From Acidobacteriaceae bacterium KBS 83 (lineage in GTDB: Bacteria > Acidobacteriota > Terriglobia > Terriglobales > Acidobacteriaceae), in assembly GCA_000381585.1 (NCBI GenBank), contig KB906736.1, positions 156,534 through 220,533 on the forward strand: a stretch of DNA of 64,000 bases, read 5' to 3'. The notes under the pieces were generated by a model. It saw only the letters and a list, made by a program, of their open reading frames with translations. It was not told the origin of the DNA and ran no database searches. The position numbers were made by a program, and so were the translations under genes. How positions within the stretch are numbered: the stretch's first letter is position 1; each line of letters opens with the position of its first letter. Below are positions 8,987 through 17,557 of the stretch, one piece after another.

Positions 8987-10219
8987 CTACCTGGGCACCA
9001 CAAACAATCCGGCCGGACCGCTGACTGTGTAAGGAGAGCCCGGAGCCGCGGCAATGCTGGTCGGCGTGATCGTGTACACGTACAACTTGCCGCCGGTACT
9101 CAGCGCGTAGAGATGATTTGCCTTGTCCCAGTGAATCCAGCTGATCAGGCCCGTCGTCAGCACTTTGCTGTACTTCGTAATAGGCGCCGCACCATTGAAG
9201 TGAAAGACCTGCAATCCCCCCGATGCTCCTCCACCAAGTGCAAGCAACTTTCCGTCGGGAGACATATTCAAGTCCGCCGGAAACACGTCCGGGGTTGGCA
9301 TGTTTTTGTAAGTGTTGGTGCTAACCGGATGTCCTTGGCTGTCCACCGCGAAGCTGGCAAGCTGAGGCCTTGAGCTACTTCCCTTCGGAGGGTCGTACCA
9401 GGCGTACATCCCAACCGCCAGGTGATTGGTCGAATCCGCGGTTACCTGTAGCGGGAGCCACACCCACAAATTTTCATCTCCCTGAGGTACGTCGTAGTCG
9501 TAGGGAGGGGGGAAGCCCCAGCCCAAGTTCAGAACCTCCAGCGTGCCGTTGCTCTCCCGAGTGAATGTACTTCCGCCGTTGAGATAAATTTCCGGGGGCC
9601 CCGTGGTCAAGAAATAGAAATTATTGATGCCGTACGCAAATTTGTTGTTCGCGAGGAACGTCGGCAGATTCCGCATGGGCGGCGAGGTGTTGTCCTGCGT
9701 GGTCGCTCCATTGAAGGTGAGCTGTCCGGATGTCGTCGCAATTTTGAAAGTCTGATAGGCGTCACATGCATTGTTGCCGTCCGGTGGCACGTTCAGCAGC
9801 ACATACACATCCTGGCCGCTATGGTCCAGAACAGCTCCGTTCGTCGTCCCGCAATCGCCGCCGCTGTAGTTCTGCGTATTGATCTGCGACACCTGCGCGC
9901 CGATCGCACCGTTTCCTTTGACGGGATAGGAGCGGACCCAATTGATGCCCAGCGTGATGAAGTATCTCTGATTGCTGCCGATCATCAGCCCGGTCGTCTT
10001 GAACGGCGAACCGGAGACCAGCGTGAGCTTCCCGTTCGGCGCTGCGTTATACAAATTGATTCCCTTCGATGTGCCGACATACACATACGCGACGGGAGCG
10101 GGTGCGGCTGTGGATCCATTCGCGGGGGGTGCCGTGGATGTGAGTTGGGTGAACGCCGGATCAGTCAGGAACAGGGCGACGCCGAAGGTGAGTGCGTAGC
10201 GTAGGAATCGATTCGTCAT
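8987..10219 (-). CDS. Secreted beta-propeller (lactonase-like) protein, copy 2
   Basis: About 410 residues. The ATG at 10219 follows GGAGGAG at the right distance and begins a signal peptide (MTNRFLRYALTFGVALFLT). The mature part carries repeated propeller phrases: YVYVGTSKGINLYNA, YVLLNVPPDG, NMSPDGKLLALGGG, GLQVFHFNG, LYALSTGGKLYVYTI, ending FVVPR. N- and C-terminal blades are almost identical to copies 1 and 3, whereas the middle (about residues 190-260) differs in sequence and length. Its leader and signal peptide differ from those of copies 1 and 3, so its 5' end was replaced or diverged separately. The function is unknown; exported binding or lactone-hydrolysing protein is a family-level guess. 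Confidence 0.85.
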   Translation of the reverse strand: MTNRFLRYALTFGVALFLTDPAFTQLTSTAPPANGSTAAPAPVAYVYVGTSKGINLYNAAPNGKLTLVSGSPFKTTGLMIGSNQRYFITLGINWVRSYPVKGNGAIGAQVSQINTQNYSGGDCGTTNGAVLDHSGQDVYVLLNVPPDGNNACDAYQTFKIATTSGQLTFNGATTQDNTSPPMRNLPTFLANNKFAYGINNFYFLTTGPPEIYLNGGSTFTRESNGTLEVLNLGWGFPPPYDYDVPQGDENLWVWLPLQVTADSTNHLAVGMYAWYDPPKGSSSRPQLASFAVDSQGHPVSTNTYKNMPTPDVFPADLNMSPDGKLLALGGGASGGLQVFHFNGAAPITKYSKVLTTGLISWIHWDKANHLYALSTGGKLYVYTITPTSIAAAPGSPYTVSGPAGLFVVPR

Positions 10220-10395
10220 CTGGCTCCTCCGTGGTACGCGGTCGAGCAAAAATGAATCTAGGTGGTCGGGCCTCTATTTGCTGTGATCCGGGTCACCCAT
10301 CCCGCCCCGGGCGTAAGCGAGCAGAGCAGGCGTCCCGAATCGGGAACGCATAATGGGAGAAAGCCGAACCCACTGTGTGATGAGTCCCGGCCCTT

Positions 10396-11640
10396 TTACT
10401 GCGGCACCACAAACAATCCGGCCGGGCCGCTGACTGTATACGGAGACCCCGGTGCCGCCGCAATGCTCGTCGACGTGATCGTGTAGACGTACAACTTGCC
10501 ATTCGTACTCAGCGCGTAGAGATGATGTGCCTTGTCCCAGCGAATCCAGTTGATCGGATTGGTGGTCAGGACGTTGCTGTACTTCGTGATCGGCGCGCCC
10601 CCATTGAAATGAAAGACCTGCAATCCCCCCGATGTTCCTCCGGCAACTGCCAGCAGCTTTCCGTCAGGAGACATGTTAAGGACATTCGGACTGACATCCG
10701 GCAATGGCATGTTTTTGTAGGTGTTGGTGCTAACCGGATGTCCTTGGCTGTCCACTGTGAAGCTGGCAAGCTGAGCGCTCCGGCTCGCACCAAACGGCGG
10801 ATGGTACCAGGGGTGTATCGCAACCGCCAGGTGATTCGTCGGGTCCGCAGTCACTTGTAAAGGGAACCACTCGTATTCGTCATCATCGTCATAAGGAAGG
10901 GGGAAGGCCCAGCTGCGGAACAGGGGTCCGGTGTTTTGATACTCCAGCGTGCCGTTGCTCTCCCGGCTGAATGTACTTTCGCCGTTGAGATAAAGATCCT
11001 GCTGGCTTCCATCCGGTAAATCGACCGTGGTCGAGAAACGAAAGTCATTGATGGCGTACGCAAATTTGTTGTTCGCCAGGATCGTCGGCAGATTCCGCAC
11101 CGGCGGGGCGCCGGTAAAGGCAAACTTGGTGTCGGTCGAGGTCGCACCGTTGAAGGTGAGCTGTCCGGATGCAGTTGCGATCTTGAAGGTCTGGAACGCG
11201 TTGCATACGTTATCGCCATCCGGCGGCAGGTTCAGCAGCACGTACACATCCTGGCCGCTATGGTCCAGAACAGCTCCGTTTGTCGTCCCGCAATCGCGGC
11301 CGCTGTAATTTTGTGTATTGATCTGCGACACCTGCGCGCCGATCGCACCGTTGGCTTTGACAGGATAGGAGCGGACCCAATTGATGCCCAGCGTGATGAA
11401 GTATCTCTGATTGCTGCCGATCATCAATCCCGTCGTTTTGAAGGGCGAACCGGAAACCAGCGTCAGCTTTCCATTAGGCACTGCGTTATAGAGGTTGATT
11501 CCCTTCGACGTGGCGACGTACACATACGCGACGGGAGCGGGTGCCGCAACAGCCTGTGTGACGGCCTGGGCAAGAACCGGCGTTGTGGCGAGGACTGAAA
11601 ATAAAGACAGAGAAAGTGTGCGGATCGCTGTGCGAGTCAT
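10396..11640 (-). CDS. Secreted beta-propeller (lactonase-like) protein, copy 3
   Basis: About 414 residues. The start is the ATG at 11640, with AGGAG nine bases upstream and a signal peptide (MTRTAIRTLSLSLFSVLA); a longer frame begins at 11724 but has no ribosome-binding site and would bury the signal. The same repeated phrases as copy 2 are present and the protein ends FVVPQ. The middle has the longest version of the variable block, with an acidic stretch (PYDDDDEYEW) and an extra VDLPDGSQQ loop. Upstream leader 11641-11740 is shared with copy 1 and with the decayed fourth copy, which suggests a common promoter element duplicated with the gene. Confidence 0.85.
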   Translation of the reverse strand: MTRTAIRTLSLSLFSVLATTPVLAQAVTQAVAAPAPVAYVYVATSKGINLYNAVPNGKLTLVSGSPFKTTGLMIGSNQRYFITLGINWVRSYPVKANGAIGAQVSQINTQNYSGRDCGTTNGAVLDHSGQDVYVLLNLPPDGDNVCNAFQTFKIATASGQLTFNGATSTDTKFAFTGAPPVRNLPTILANNKFAYAINDFRFSTTVDLPDGSQQDLYLNGESTFSRESNGTLEYQNTGPLFRSWAFPLPYDDDDEYEWFPLQVTADPTNHLAVAIHPWYHPPFGASRSAQLASFTVDSQGHPVSTNTYKNMPLPDVSPNVLNMSPDGKLLAVAGGTSGGLQVFHFNGGAPITKYSNVLTTNPINWIRWDKAHHLYALSTNGKLYVYTITSTSIAAAPGSPYTVSGPAGLFVVPQ

Positions 11641-12054
11641 GGCAGGTAGCTCCTGGTCCTGAATGGAGCCCGGTGACGGAAGGGGGAGCCAATGAAAGGC
11701 TGGACGGAGTCTATGCCTCAGCAATAGCGCGCTGCAATCGAGCTATTCCGTCCCGCAACGGAGCACCTCTTCACCTTCCGCGATTTTGTTGGCAAAACAT
11801 ATCCACGAATTCGCTACTCTTGAAATAGGGGCTTCTCTGCAGATGGAGCAGGGCCGGGGACATGCGCCCGCTAAGTCCAATGGCTGGACATATTTACGGC
11901 TAAGTCTTTTGCCTGGACATTTTTAGCCCTCGGGAGATGGAATAACCCGCACAAAACAAACATGGTTAACACCATGCCTCCCGTACAGAGGGGGGGGTGG
12001 GCGGGCAACGTTACGCCCGCATCCTTGCTACCATCGAGACAAAGGACACGACAC
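11641..12054. other. Intergenic region between copy 3 and hemQ
   Basis: About 410 bp. Its left part (11641-11740) is the duplicated leader shared by the propeller copies. Bases 11870-11927 hold two 29-bp repeats described separately. The right part carries the leader of hemQ with AAAGGA before its ATG. No gene was recognised; an open frame on the minus strand over 11871-12293 is antisense to hemQ and has no family resemblance. Confidence 0.5.
11870..11927. repeat. Two tandem 29-bp repeats resembling an IS21-type terminus
   Basis: Two adjoining 29-bp units (11870-11898 and 11899-11927) match at 22 positions. Both begin GCTAAGTC and contain CTGGACATWTTTA. Elements of the IS21 family typically carry repeated TGGACATTTTTA-like blocks at their ends, so this may be the remnant end of a lost insertion sequence. 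No transposase remains in the window, so the identification is tentative. Confidence 0.4.
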
Positions 12055-12837
12055 ATGGCAGAGACAGAAACACTCGCCGCCCCCGCCGAAGCCGCAAAGC
12101 CCGAGACCCGATCCGAAGGCAAGCCCGAAGCGAAACAGGACAAACCAATCAAGCGCCAGATGATCGGCTTCACCTTCTTCAAGGTCATGCCCGAATGGCG
12201 GCGCCTCCCCGCCGCCGAGCGCGCCGAGCACAAGCGTCTCTTCGCCGAAGTCCTCGCCCGCTGGAACCAGCCTGGCCGTCTGCTCTCACTCACCTACTCC
12301 ACCGTCGGCCTCCGCCCCGACTGCGACATGGTCCTCTGGCGCATCTGCTACTCCGTCGACGACCTCAGCGAGATGATGGCCGAGCTCCTCGCCACCCCCC
12401 TGGGCGGCTACCTCGAAGTAGCCAACAATTACATCGCCATGACCAAGCGCTCGCAATACCTCATCGGACACGAGCACGAAGGCCAGCACGACTCGCGCGG
12501 CGCCATCCGTCCCGGCGGCCAGAAGTACATCTTCATCTATCCGTTTTGGAAAACACGCGCCTGGTATCTCCTGCCTGCGCCCGAGCGCCAGCGCCTGATG
12601 AACGAGCACATCCGCATCGGCCACCTCTATCCGCGCGTCAAGCTCAACACCACCTACTCCTTCGGCATCGATGACCAGGAGTTCGTCGTCGCCTTCGAGA
12701 GCAACTTCCCCGAAGACTTCCTCGACCTGGTGCAGCAGCTCCGCGAAACCGAGATCAGCGCCTACACCCTCAAGGACACTCCCATCTACACCTGCATCCG
12801 CATGACCCCCGAAGCCATGCTCGACCGTCTCGGCTGA
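12055..12837 (+). CDS. hemQ: Coproheme decarboxylase (chlorite dismutase family)
   Basis: 260 residues from the ATG at 12055, which follows AAAGGA; the frame is open further upstream but without a ribosome-binding site. It converts coproheme to haem b by two oxidative decarboxylations, the last step of the coproporphyrin-dependent pathway. Seen: an Ala/Glu-rich leader (1-30), two ferredoxin-like halves, the YPFWK motif with the radical Tyr162, and NEHIRIGH with His185 in the position of the proximal haem ligand (spacing compared with Listeria HemQ allowing for a four-residue gap). The nearby hemACD genes support HemQ rather than a true chlorite dismutase, which would also have the distal Arg in another context. 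nth follows after 5 bp. Confidence 0.9.
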   Translation: MAETETLAAPAEAAKPETRSEGKPEAKQDKPIKRQMIGFTFFKVMPEWRRLPAAERAEHKRLFAEVLARWNQPGRLLSLTYSTVGLRPDCDMVLWRICYSVDDLSEMMAELLATPLGGYLEVANNYIAMTKRSQYLIGHEHEGQHDSRGAIRPGGQKYIFIYPFWKTRAWYLLPAPERQRLMNEHIRIGHLYPRVKLNTTYSFGIDDQEFVVAFESNFPEDFLDLVQQLRETEISAYTLKDTPIYTCIRMTPEAMLDRLG

Positions 12838-12842
12838 CGACT

Positions 12843-13577
12843 ATGCCTGCAGCGAGCAAGGTCACAGCGAAGAAGCGCCCGGCGAAGGCGGCAACAGCGT
12901 CCCGGAAGAAGTCTCGCAAGCCGCAGCTCAAGACTTCGCCGGAGCGCATCGCGAAGATCATCGCCGGCTTGCAGAAGGCGTATCCCGACGCGACTTGCGC
13001 TCTCGTGCACTCAAACGCGTGGGAGCTGCTTGTCGCGACCATCCTCTCCGCACAATGCACGGACGTGCGCGTCAACATGGTCACCCCAACGCTCTTCCGC
13101 CGCTTCCCCACCCCGGCGGCCATGGCCAAAGCGCCGCTGCCAGAGATCGAAGACCTCATCCGCACCACCGGCTTCTTCCGCAACAAGGCGAAGTCGATCT
13201 CCGGCGCGGCGAAGGGCGTGGTCGAGCGCTTCGGCGGGAGAGTCCCGCAGACGATGGACGAAATCCTCACCCTCCCCGGTGTCGCACGCAAGACCGGCAA
13301 CGTGGTCCTGGGGGTGGCCTACAACATCGCCGAAGGCATCGTAGTCGACACCCACGTGCTCCGACTCTCGCGCCGCCTCGAGCTCACCCTCAACACGGAG
13401 CCAAAAAAAGTCGAACAGGATTTAGTGAAGATCATCCCCAAGGATCACTGGATCGATTTCAGCCACGAACTCATCCTGCACGGTCGCGCCATCTGCATCG
13501 CCCGCAAACCCCGCTGCGCCGACTGCACTATCGAACGAGAGTGCGACTCCAGCGACAAGACTTGGTCGAGCCACTAA
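12843..13577 (+). CDS. nth: Endonuclease III (DNA glycosylase/AP lyase)
   Basis: 244 residues. It excises oxidised pyrimidines and cleaves the abasic site. Seen: a Lys/Ala-rich N-terminal extension (1-30), the helix-hairpin-helix LPGVARKTGNVV with catalytic Lys150, VDTHVLRLS with catalytic Asp169, and a 4Fe-4S cluster motif C-x6-C-x2-C-x5-C at Cys218, 225, 228 and 234. The gene starts 5 bp after hemQ, so the two are probably one transcript. Its stop codon overlaps the stop codon of hemD on the other strand by four bases, a tail-to-tail arrangement. Confidence 0.95.
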   Translation: MPAASKVTAKKRPAKAATASRKKSRKPQLKTSPERIAKIIAGLQKAYPDATCALVHSNAWELLVATILSAQCTDVRVNMVTPTLFRRFPTPAAMAKAPLPEIEDLIRTTGFFRNKAKSISGAAKGVVERFGGRVPQTMDEILTLPGVARKTGNVVLGVAYNIAEGIVVDTHVLRLSRRLELTLNTEPKKVEQDLVKIIPKDHWIDFSHELILHGRAICIARKPRCADCTIERECDSSDKTWSSH

Positions 13578-14353
13578 CGCGCGAACAGTCGCACGCAAGT
13601 ATCCACTAACGCATCGAGCGTAGCCGTTACTGCTTCTGCGCGAGCAACAAGCCCCGCCTCGCGCAATGCCGCCGAAGTCACCGGCCCGATCGACACGCAA
13701 GCCACCTCGCTCGGAAACACGAGCCCCGCCTCACGCAGCACATCGAGCAGATGCATCACCGTGGAGCCGCTGGTAAACACAACGGCATCAGGCAAAGGAT
13801 GCGCACCGAACACCGCGCGCGCACGCGCCACCGCATCAGCGGGCACAACGGTGCGATACGCATCGACCACCGTGACGGTCGCGCCGGCAGCCTTGAGTGC
13901 ATCGGGCACAACATCGCGCGCGACTGCTGCCCGCACCAGCAACACGCGCTGCCCGCGCGCGCGATCGGTGAGCGCCTCCGCCAGTGCCTCGGCGACGTAG
14001 CGCTCGGGCATCAGCGCAACAGTCAGTCCTATCGACCGCATTGCCTCCGCCGTCGCAGGCCCTACCGCCGCGCAGCGCAGTTGTGCGAGCGGCTGCACGT
14101 CGAGGGCAAGAGCGGCCAGCCGCTCCCCGATCACCCGCACCGCATTGGTGCTCGTGACCACCAGCCAGTGAAACTGTTGCGGCAGCCGCAATGCGGCATC
14201 GAGCGGCACATAGGAGTCGGGCGCCACCATCTCGATCGTCGGCAGCAGCAGCACCTCGGCGCCCTGGTGCTCCAGCCGCTCGCGCAGCCCGCCACTCTGC
14301 CGTTCCGCACGTGTCACCACGATGCGCCGCCCGGCCAGCGGTCCCGCAGTCAT
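13574..14353 (-). CDS. hemD: Uroporphyrinogen-III synthase
   Basis: 259 residues. It cyclises hydroxymethylbilane with inversion of ring D to uroporphyrinogen III. Seen: a start GRRIVVTRAERQSGGLRERLEHQGAEV, then PLDAALRL, FHWLVVTSTNAVRV, an interdomain crossover, and a second domain with VVFTSGSTVMHLLDVL and CVSIGPVTSAALREAG, the two-domain pattern of HemD. HemD is poorly conserved in sequence, so the identification leans also on position: the ATG overlaps the hemC stop by ATGA. It is the last gene of the hemX-A-C-D operon. Confidence 0.92.
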   Translation of the reverse strand: MTAGPLAGRRIVVTRAERQSGGLRERLEHQGAEVLLLPTIEMVAPDSYVPLDAALRLPQQFHWLVVTSTNAVRVIGERLAALALDVQPLAQLRCAAVGPATAEAMRSIGLTVALMPERYVAEALAEALTDRARGQRVLLVRAAVARDVVPDALKAAGATVTVVDAYRTVVPADAVARARAVFGAHPLPDAVVFTSGSTVMHLLDVLREAGLVFPSEVACVSIGPVTSAALREAGLVARAEAVTATLDALVDTCVRLFAR

Positions 14354-15258
14354 CTGGCCACGCCTTGCTGGGCCAGCAGTTGCAGCGCCCCCTGCCGCAG
14401 CAGCGAGTCGGCCAGCGCCGCACCCAGAGCTCCTGCATCCGTGCCCCGTTCCTCACCCCGCAACACCGTCGCGCCATCCGGGGATGAGACGCATCCCGTG
14501 ATTCGATACTGATCGCTGTCGCGGCGGCAGTAAGCCCCGATTGGCACCTGGCACCCGCCGCCCAGAGCAGCAAGCGCCACCCGCTCCGCCGTCACAGCAA
14601 AGCGCGACTCGGCATGCTCGAGTGCGGCCAGCACCTCGCGAGTACGCATGTCCAGTTCACGGCACTCGATGGCCAGCGCACCCTGCCCCGGCGCGGGACA
14701 CAGCACGTCCTCCGAGAACCGCTCGCGCACCCACTCCGTGCGCCCCAGCCGGTCAAGGCCCGCGGCCGCCAGCACCGCCGCATCCACCTGCCCGTCGCTC
14801 AGCTTGCGCAGCCGTGTGTCCACGTTGCCGCGGAACTCCACATACTCCACCCCCGGCCACCCCGCCCGCAATTGCGACTGCCGCCGCAAACTACTCGTGC
14901 CCACGCGTGCCCCATACGGCAACTCATCCATGGCGGCGTAGCGCAGGGACACGAAGACATCGCGCGGATCCACCCGTTCTGTCACTGCTGCAATCACAAA
15001 CCGCGCATCCAGTTCCGTTGGAAGGTCCTTCAGGCTGTGAACGGCAAGATCGATCGCGCCCTCAGCCAGCGCCTCTTCGATCTCCTTGGTAAACATGCCC
15101 TTCGATCCCACCCGCGTAAACGGCACTTGCTGCAGTCGGTCCCCCGTCGTGGTGATGGTAGTGATTTGGACCTCGTGCCCCTGCTCGCGTAGCAAGGCCC
15201 CAATATGCTCCGCCTGCCAGAGCGCGAGCTGCGATCCACGCGAGCCGATGCGGATCAA
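14350..15258 (-). CDS. hemC: Hydroxymethylbilane synthase (porphobilinogen deaminase)
   Basis: 302 residues. It polymerises four porphobilinogens on a covalent dipyrromethane cofactor. Seen: IRIGSRGSQLALWQAE at the start, HSLKDLPTEL with the catalytic Asp78, GTSSLRRQSQL, FRGNVDTRLRKL, and the cofactor-attachment Cys236 in GGGCQVPIGAYC. Both junctions are 4-bp ATGA overlaps: with the hemA stop upstream and the hemD start downstream, indicating translational coupling. Confidence 0.97.
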   Translation of the reverse strand: MIRIGSRGSQLALWQAEHIGALLREQGHEVQITTITTTGDRLQQVPFTRVGSKGMFTKEIEEALAEGAIDLAVHSLKDLPTELDARFVIAAVTERVDPRDVFVSLRYAAMDELPYGARVGTSSLRRQSQLRAGWPGVEYVEFRGNVDTRLRKLSDGQVDAAVLAAAGLDRLGRTEWVRERFSEDVLCPAPGQGALAIECRELDMRTREVLAALEHAESRFAVTAERVALAALGGGCQVPIGAYCRRDSDQYRITGCVSSPDGATVLRGEERGTDAGALGAALADSLLRQGALQLLAQQGVAR

Positions 15259-16631
15259 CGCCTGGTTGCCTCAAGAGACCCGGTAGGCTCTCCCGTCTCC
15301 TGCCTGGCCGTTTCGAGGGCGCTCGTCACCGCCGGCTTCTCTTGGGTCGAAGCACTGTCCTGCGAGGTCAGCCCACCTTGCGGTGGCAATCCAAAGATCT
15401 GCTGCACCGCTTCCACCACCGTCAGATCGCCGTTCCGCGCCGCGGCCTTCATGGCCTGCAGGGGCTGATGAAGCACCTTGTTGATCAGCCCGCGCGTCAA
15501 CGCCTCGACTGCGCTGCGTTGCTCAGTCGAAAGCGACTGCAGTTTGCCCTGCATCCGCTGTATCTCCGCTTGTCGCAGCTCTTCCATCGATTGCTGCAGC
15601 GACACTATCGCCGGCACAGCGCTCAATGTCTGCTGCCCGCTGGCGAAGCGTTCCACCTCCGCCTGCACAATCGCTTCTGCCTGCATCGCTTCCCTGCTGC
15701 GCTCGCTCATGTGCGATGCCGCGACAGACTGCAGATCGTCGATGTCGTAGACGAAGGCGCCTTCGAGCCGGTTCACCTCCGGCGCCACATCCCGCGGCAC
15801 TGCAATGTCGATGTAGAACATGGGACGATTGCGCCGCCGGTGCAGAAACTGCTGGGCGTGCTCGCGGCGAATGATAGGCTGCGCGGCGCCGGTCGACGTA
15901 ATCAAAATATCTGCCTGGTCCGCTACCGCATGCAGATCCTCAAAACGTACGGCGCGCCCATCGAATATCTGCGCCATCCGCACGGCACGATCAAAAGAGC
16001 GATTCGCAATCAACATGGAATGCGCGCCCTGCTGGATCAGATGTCGCGCTGCCAATTCGCTCATTTTGCCCGCGCCCACCAGCAACACTTTCTTGCCCTC
16101 GAGTGAGCCGAAAATTTTCTTCGCCAGATCGACCGCGACTGACGCAATCGACACAGAAGTGGTGCCGATCTGCGTCTCCGTCCGCACGCGCTTCGCTACG
16201 GTGAAGGTCGTCTGCAGCAGCCGCTCGAGCGAACTCTGCACCGCGCCCACCGCTCGCGCGGCGGTATAGGCCTCCTTTACCTGGCCCAGTATCTGCGGTT
16301 CGCCCAGTACCATCGAGTCCAGGCTTGAAGCCACGCGGAAGAGATGCCGCACGGCATCCGTCCCTTCGTATTCGTAAAGATGCGGACGCAGCGCATCGAT
16401 GTCTAGTGCGAAGTAGCGGCGCAGGAAGTCCATCACATCCGGAGCCGTCTGCTCGTAGCTAGTCACCAGTTCCACGCGATTGCACGTCGAAACGATCATG
16501 CCCTCGCTCACGCCGGGCGTGCCAAGCAGTGCCAGAGCAGCCTCTCCCAGCGATTCAGGCGCAATCGCCAGCCGCTCCCGCAGCTCAATCGGCGCCGTGT
16601 GATGATTCACTCCCAGCAGGCGGATGGTCAT
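15255..16631 (-). CDS. hemA: Glutamyl-tRNA reductase
   Basis: 458 residues from the ATG at 16631, which overlaps the stop of the upstream ccsA/hemX gene; a longer in-frame extension lies inside that gene and is not used. The enzyme reduces glutamyl-tRNA to glutamate-1-semialdehyde, the first committed step of C5 tetrapyrrole synthesis. Seen: GVNHHTAPIELRERLAI, the nucleophilic Cys50 in IVSTCNRVEL, GEPQILGQVKEAY, the NADPH-binding LLVGAGKMSELAARHL and the C-terminal dimerisation helices. A 3' extension of about 35 residues is rich in Thr and Ser. It is usually the regulated step of the pathway. Confidence 0.95.
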   Translation of the reverse strand: MTIRLLGVNHHTAPIELRERLAIAPESLGEAALALLGTPGVSEGMIVSTCNRVELVTSYEQTAPDVMDFLRRYFALDIDALRPHLYEYEGTDAVRHLFRVASSLDSMVLGEPQILGQVKEAYTAARAVGAVQSSLERLLQTTFTVAKRVRTETQIGTTSVSIASVAVDLAKKIFGSLEGKKVLLVGAGKMSELAARHLIQQGAHSMLIANRSFDRAVRMAQIFDGRAVRFEDLHAVADQADILITSTGAAQPIIRREHAQQFLHRRRNRPMFYIDIAVPRDVAPEVNRLEGAFVYDIDDLQSVAASHMSERSREAMQAEAIVQAEVERFASGQQTLSAVPAIVSLQQSMEELRQAEIQRMQGKLQSLSTEQRSAVEALTRGLINKVLHQPLQAMKAAARNGDLTVVEAVQQIFGLPPQGGLTSQDSASTQEKPAVTSALETARQETGEPTGSLEATRR

Positions 16632-17443
16632 GGCACCGGGAACCTGTGTACCGAACTGAACTGATTCGCTGCCCAAACACTCAGCACGACGAGAAAGACC
16701 ACGCTCGAGAGATAGATCGCCCTTCGCCCGCGCAGCCCAGTGCTGCGGCGGACCAGCAGCATCAGCACGTAGAGCCCCCACATACCGAATGAGAGCAACA
16801 CCTTCGGATCAAGAAAATATGCAGCCCCGACACTCTGCTGCGCGATGAACGAGCCCGCCAATAGACCCAGCGTCATACACGGAAAACCGGTCAGCAAGCT
16901 CAGATACGCGATGCGGTCCATCGTCTCCAGCGGCGGTAGCCACGCCAGAAAACCGACTCCCTCTTTGCTCTTCAGGCGTCGCTCCTGCACTAGATACAGC
17001 ACGCTGGCTATCAGACTGAACAGCAGCGCGGTGTAGGCCGCCAACAGGGCGCTGATGTGCACCACCAGCCATCCCGAGCGCATCTCCGGTGTCACGAATG
17101 CTCCGCTGTTCGCACCCATCGCCGGCGCGATCATCACCATCAGCGCTAGCGGCAGCGCGAAGATCCCGAAAGCCGCCGCGCGATATGCAGCGTAAACCAG
17201 CAGATACGCCGCCACGATCAGCAGCGCGAGCGTCGCCTGCACCTCAACCCATCCCAGAGGGACGAGGTGATGCGCAGCCACCATTAGCTCCACCACCGCG
17301 ACAAGGTGAAAGAAGAAGCCCGCTACGGCAGCCGGAAGCGAGATACGTTGCCACCGCGGTTGCCCGTACAGCACAGCCGGGAAGGCCGTGGCGCCGGCAA
17401 TAGCGTAGAGAACAGCCGCGACTCGCAACCAGAGGAGGGACAT
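16628..17443 (-). CDS. HemX/CcsA-like cytochrome c assembly membrane protein
   Basis: 271 residues with about eight predicted membrane helices and the segment LVVHISALLAAYTALLFSLIASVLYL typical of the cytochrome C assembly (CcsA/CcmF) family. Its position directly before hemA, with a 4-bp overlap, matches hemX, whose product in Bacillus tunes HemA abundance; a role in haem delivery to cytochromes c is the alternative. It lacks an obvious WWD haem-binding stretch, which favours the HemX-type reading. It opens the hemX-hemA-hemC-hemD operon, whose promoter must lie upstream of 17443. Confidence 0.8.
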   Translation of the reverse strand: MSLLWLRVAAVLYAIAGATAFPAVLYGQPRWQRISLPAAVAGFFFHLVAVVELMVAAHHLVPLGWVEVQATLALLIVAAYLLVYAAYRAAAFGIFALPLALMVMIAPAMGANSGAFVTPEMRSGWLVVHISALLAAYTALLFSLIASVLYLVQERRLKSKEGVGFLAWLPPLETMDRIAYLSLLTGFPCMTLGLLAGSFIAQQSVGAAYFLDPKVLLSFGMWGLYVLMLLVRRSTGLRGRRAIYLSSVVFLVVLSVWAANQFSSVHRFPVP

Positions 17444-17557
17444 GATGCGGGAACGAACCCTTCAGTATACCGGCGCGAAGTACGCCAAGTCTGACTGAAA
17501 GGCAGATCAGCCCTTACGATTCAGTAGAATCGGGTATTGATCACCTTCTCGGGGGCC

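Noticed and set aside
17515..17540. Small dyad CGATTC-AGTA-GAATCG downstream of the secreted protein gene
   Set aside because: Short stem without a T-run on the required strand; not enough to name a terminator or operator.
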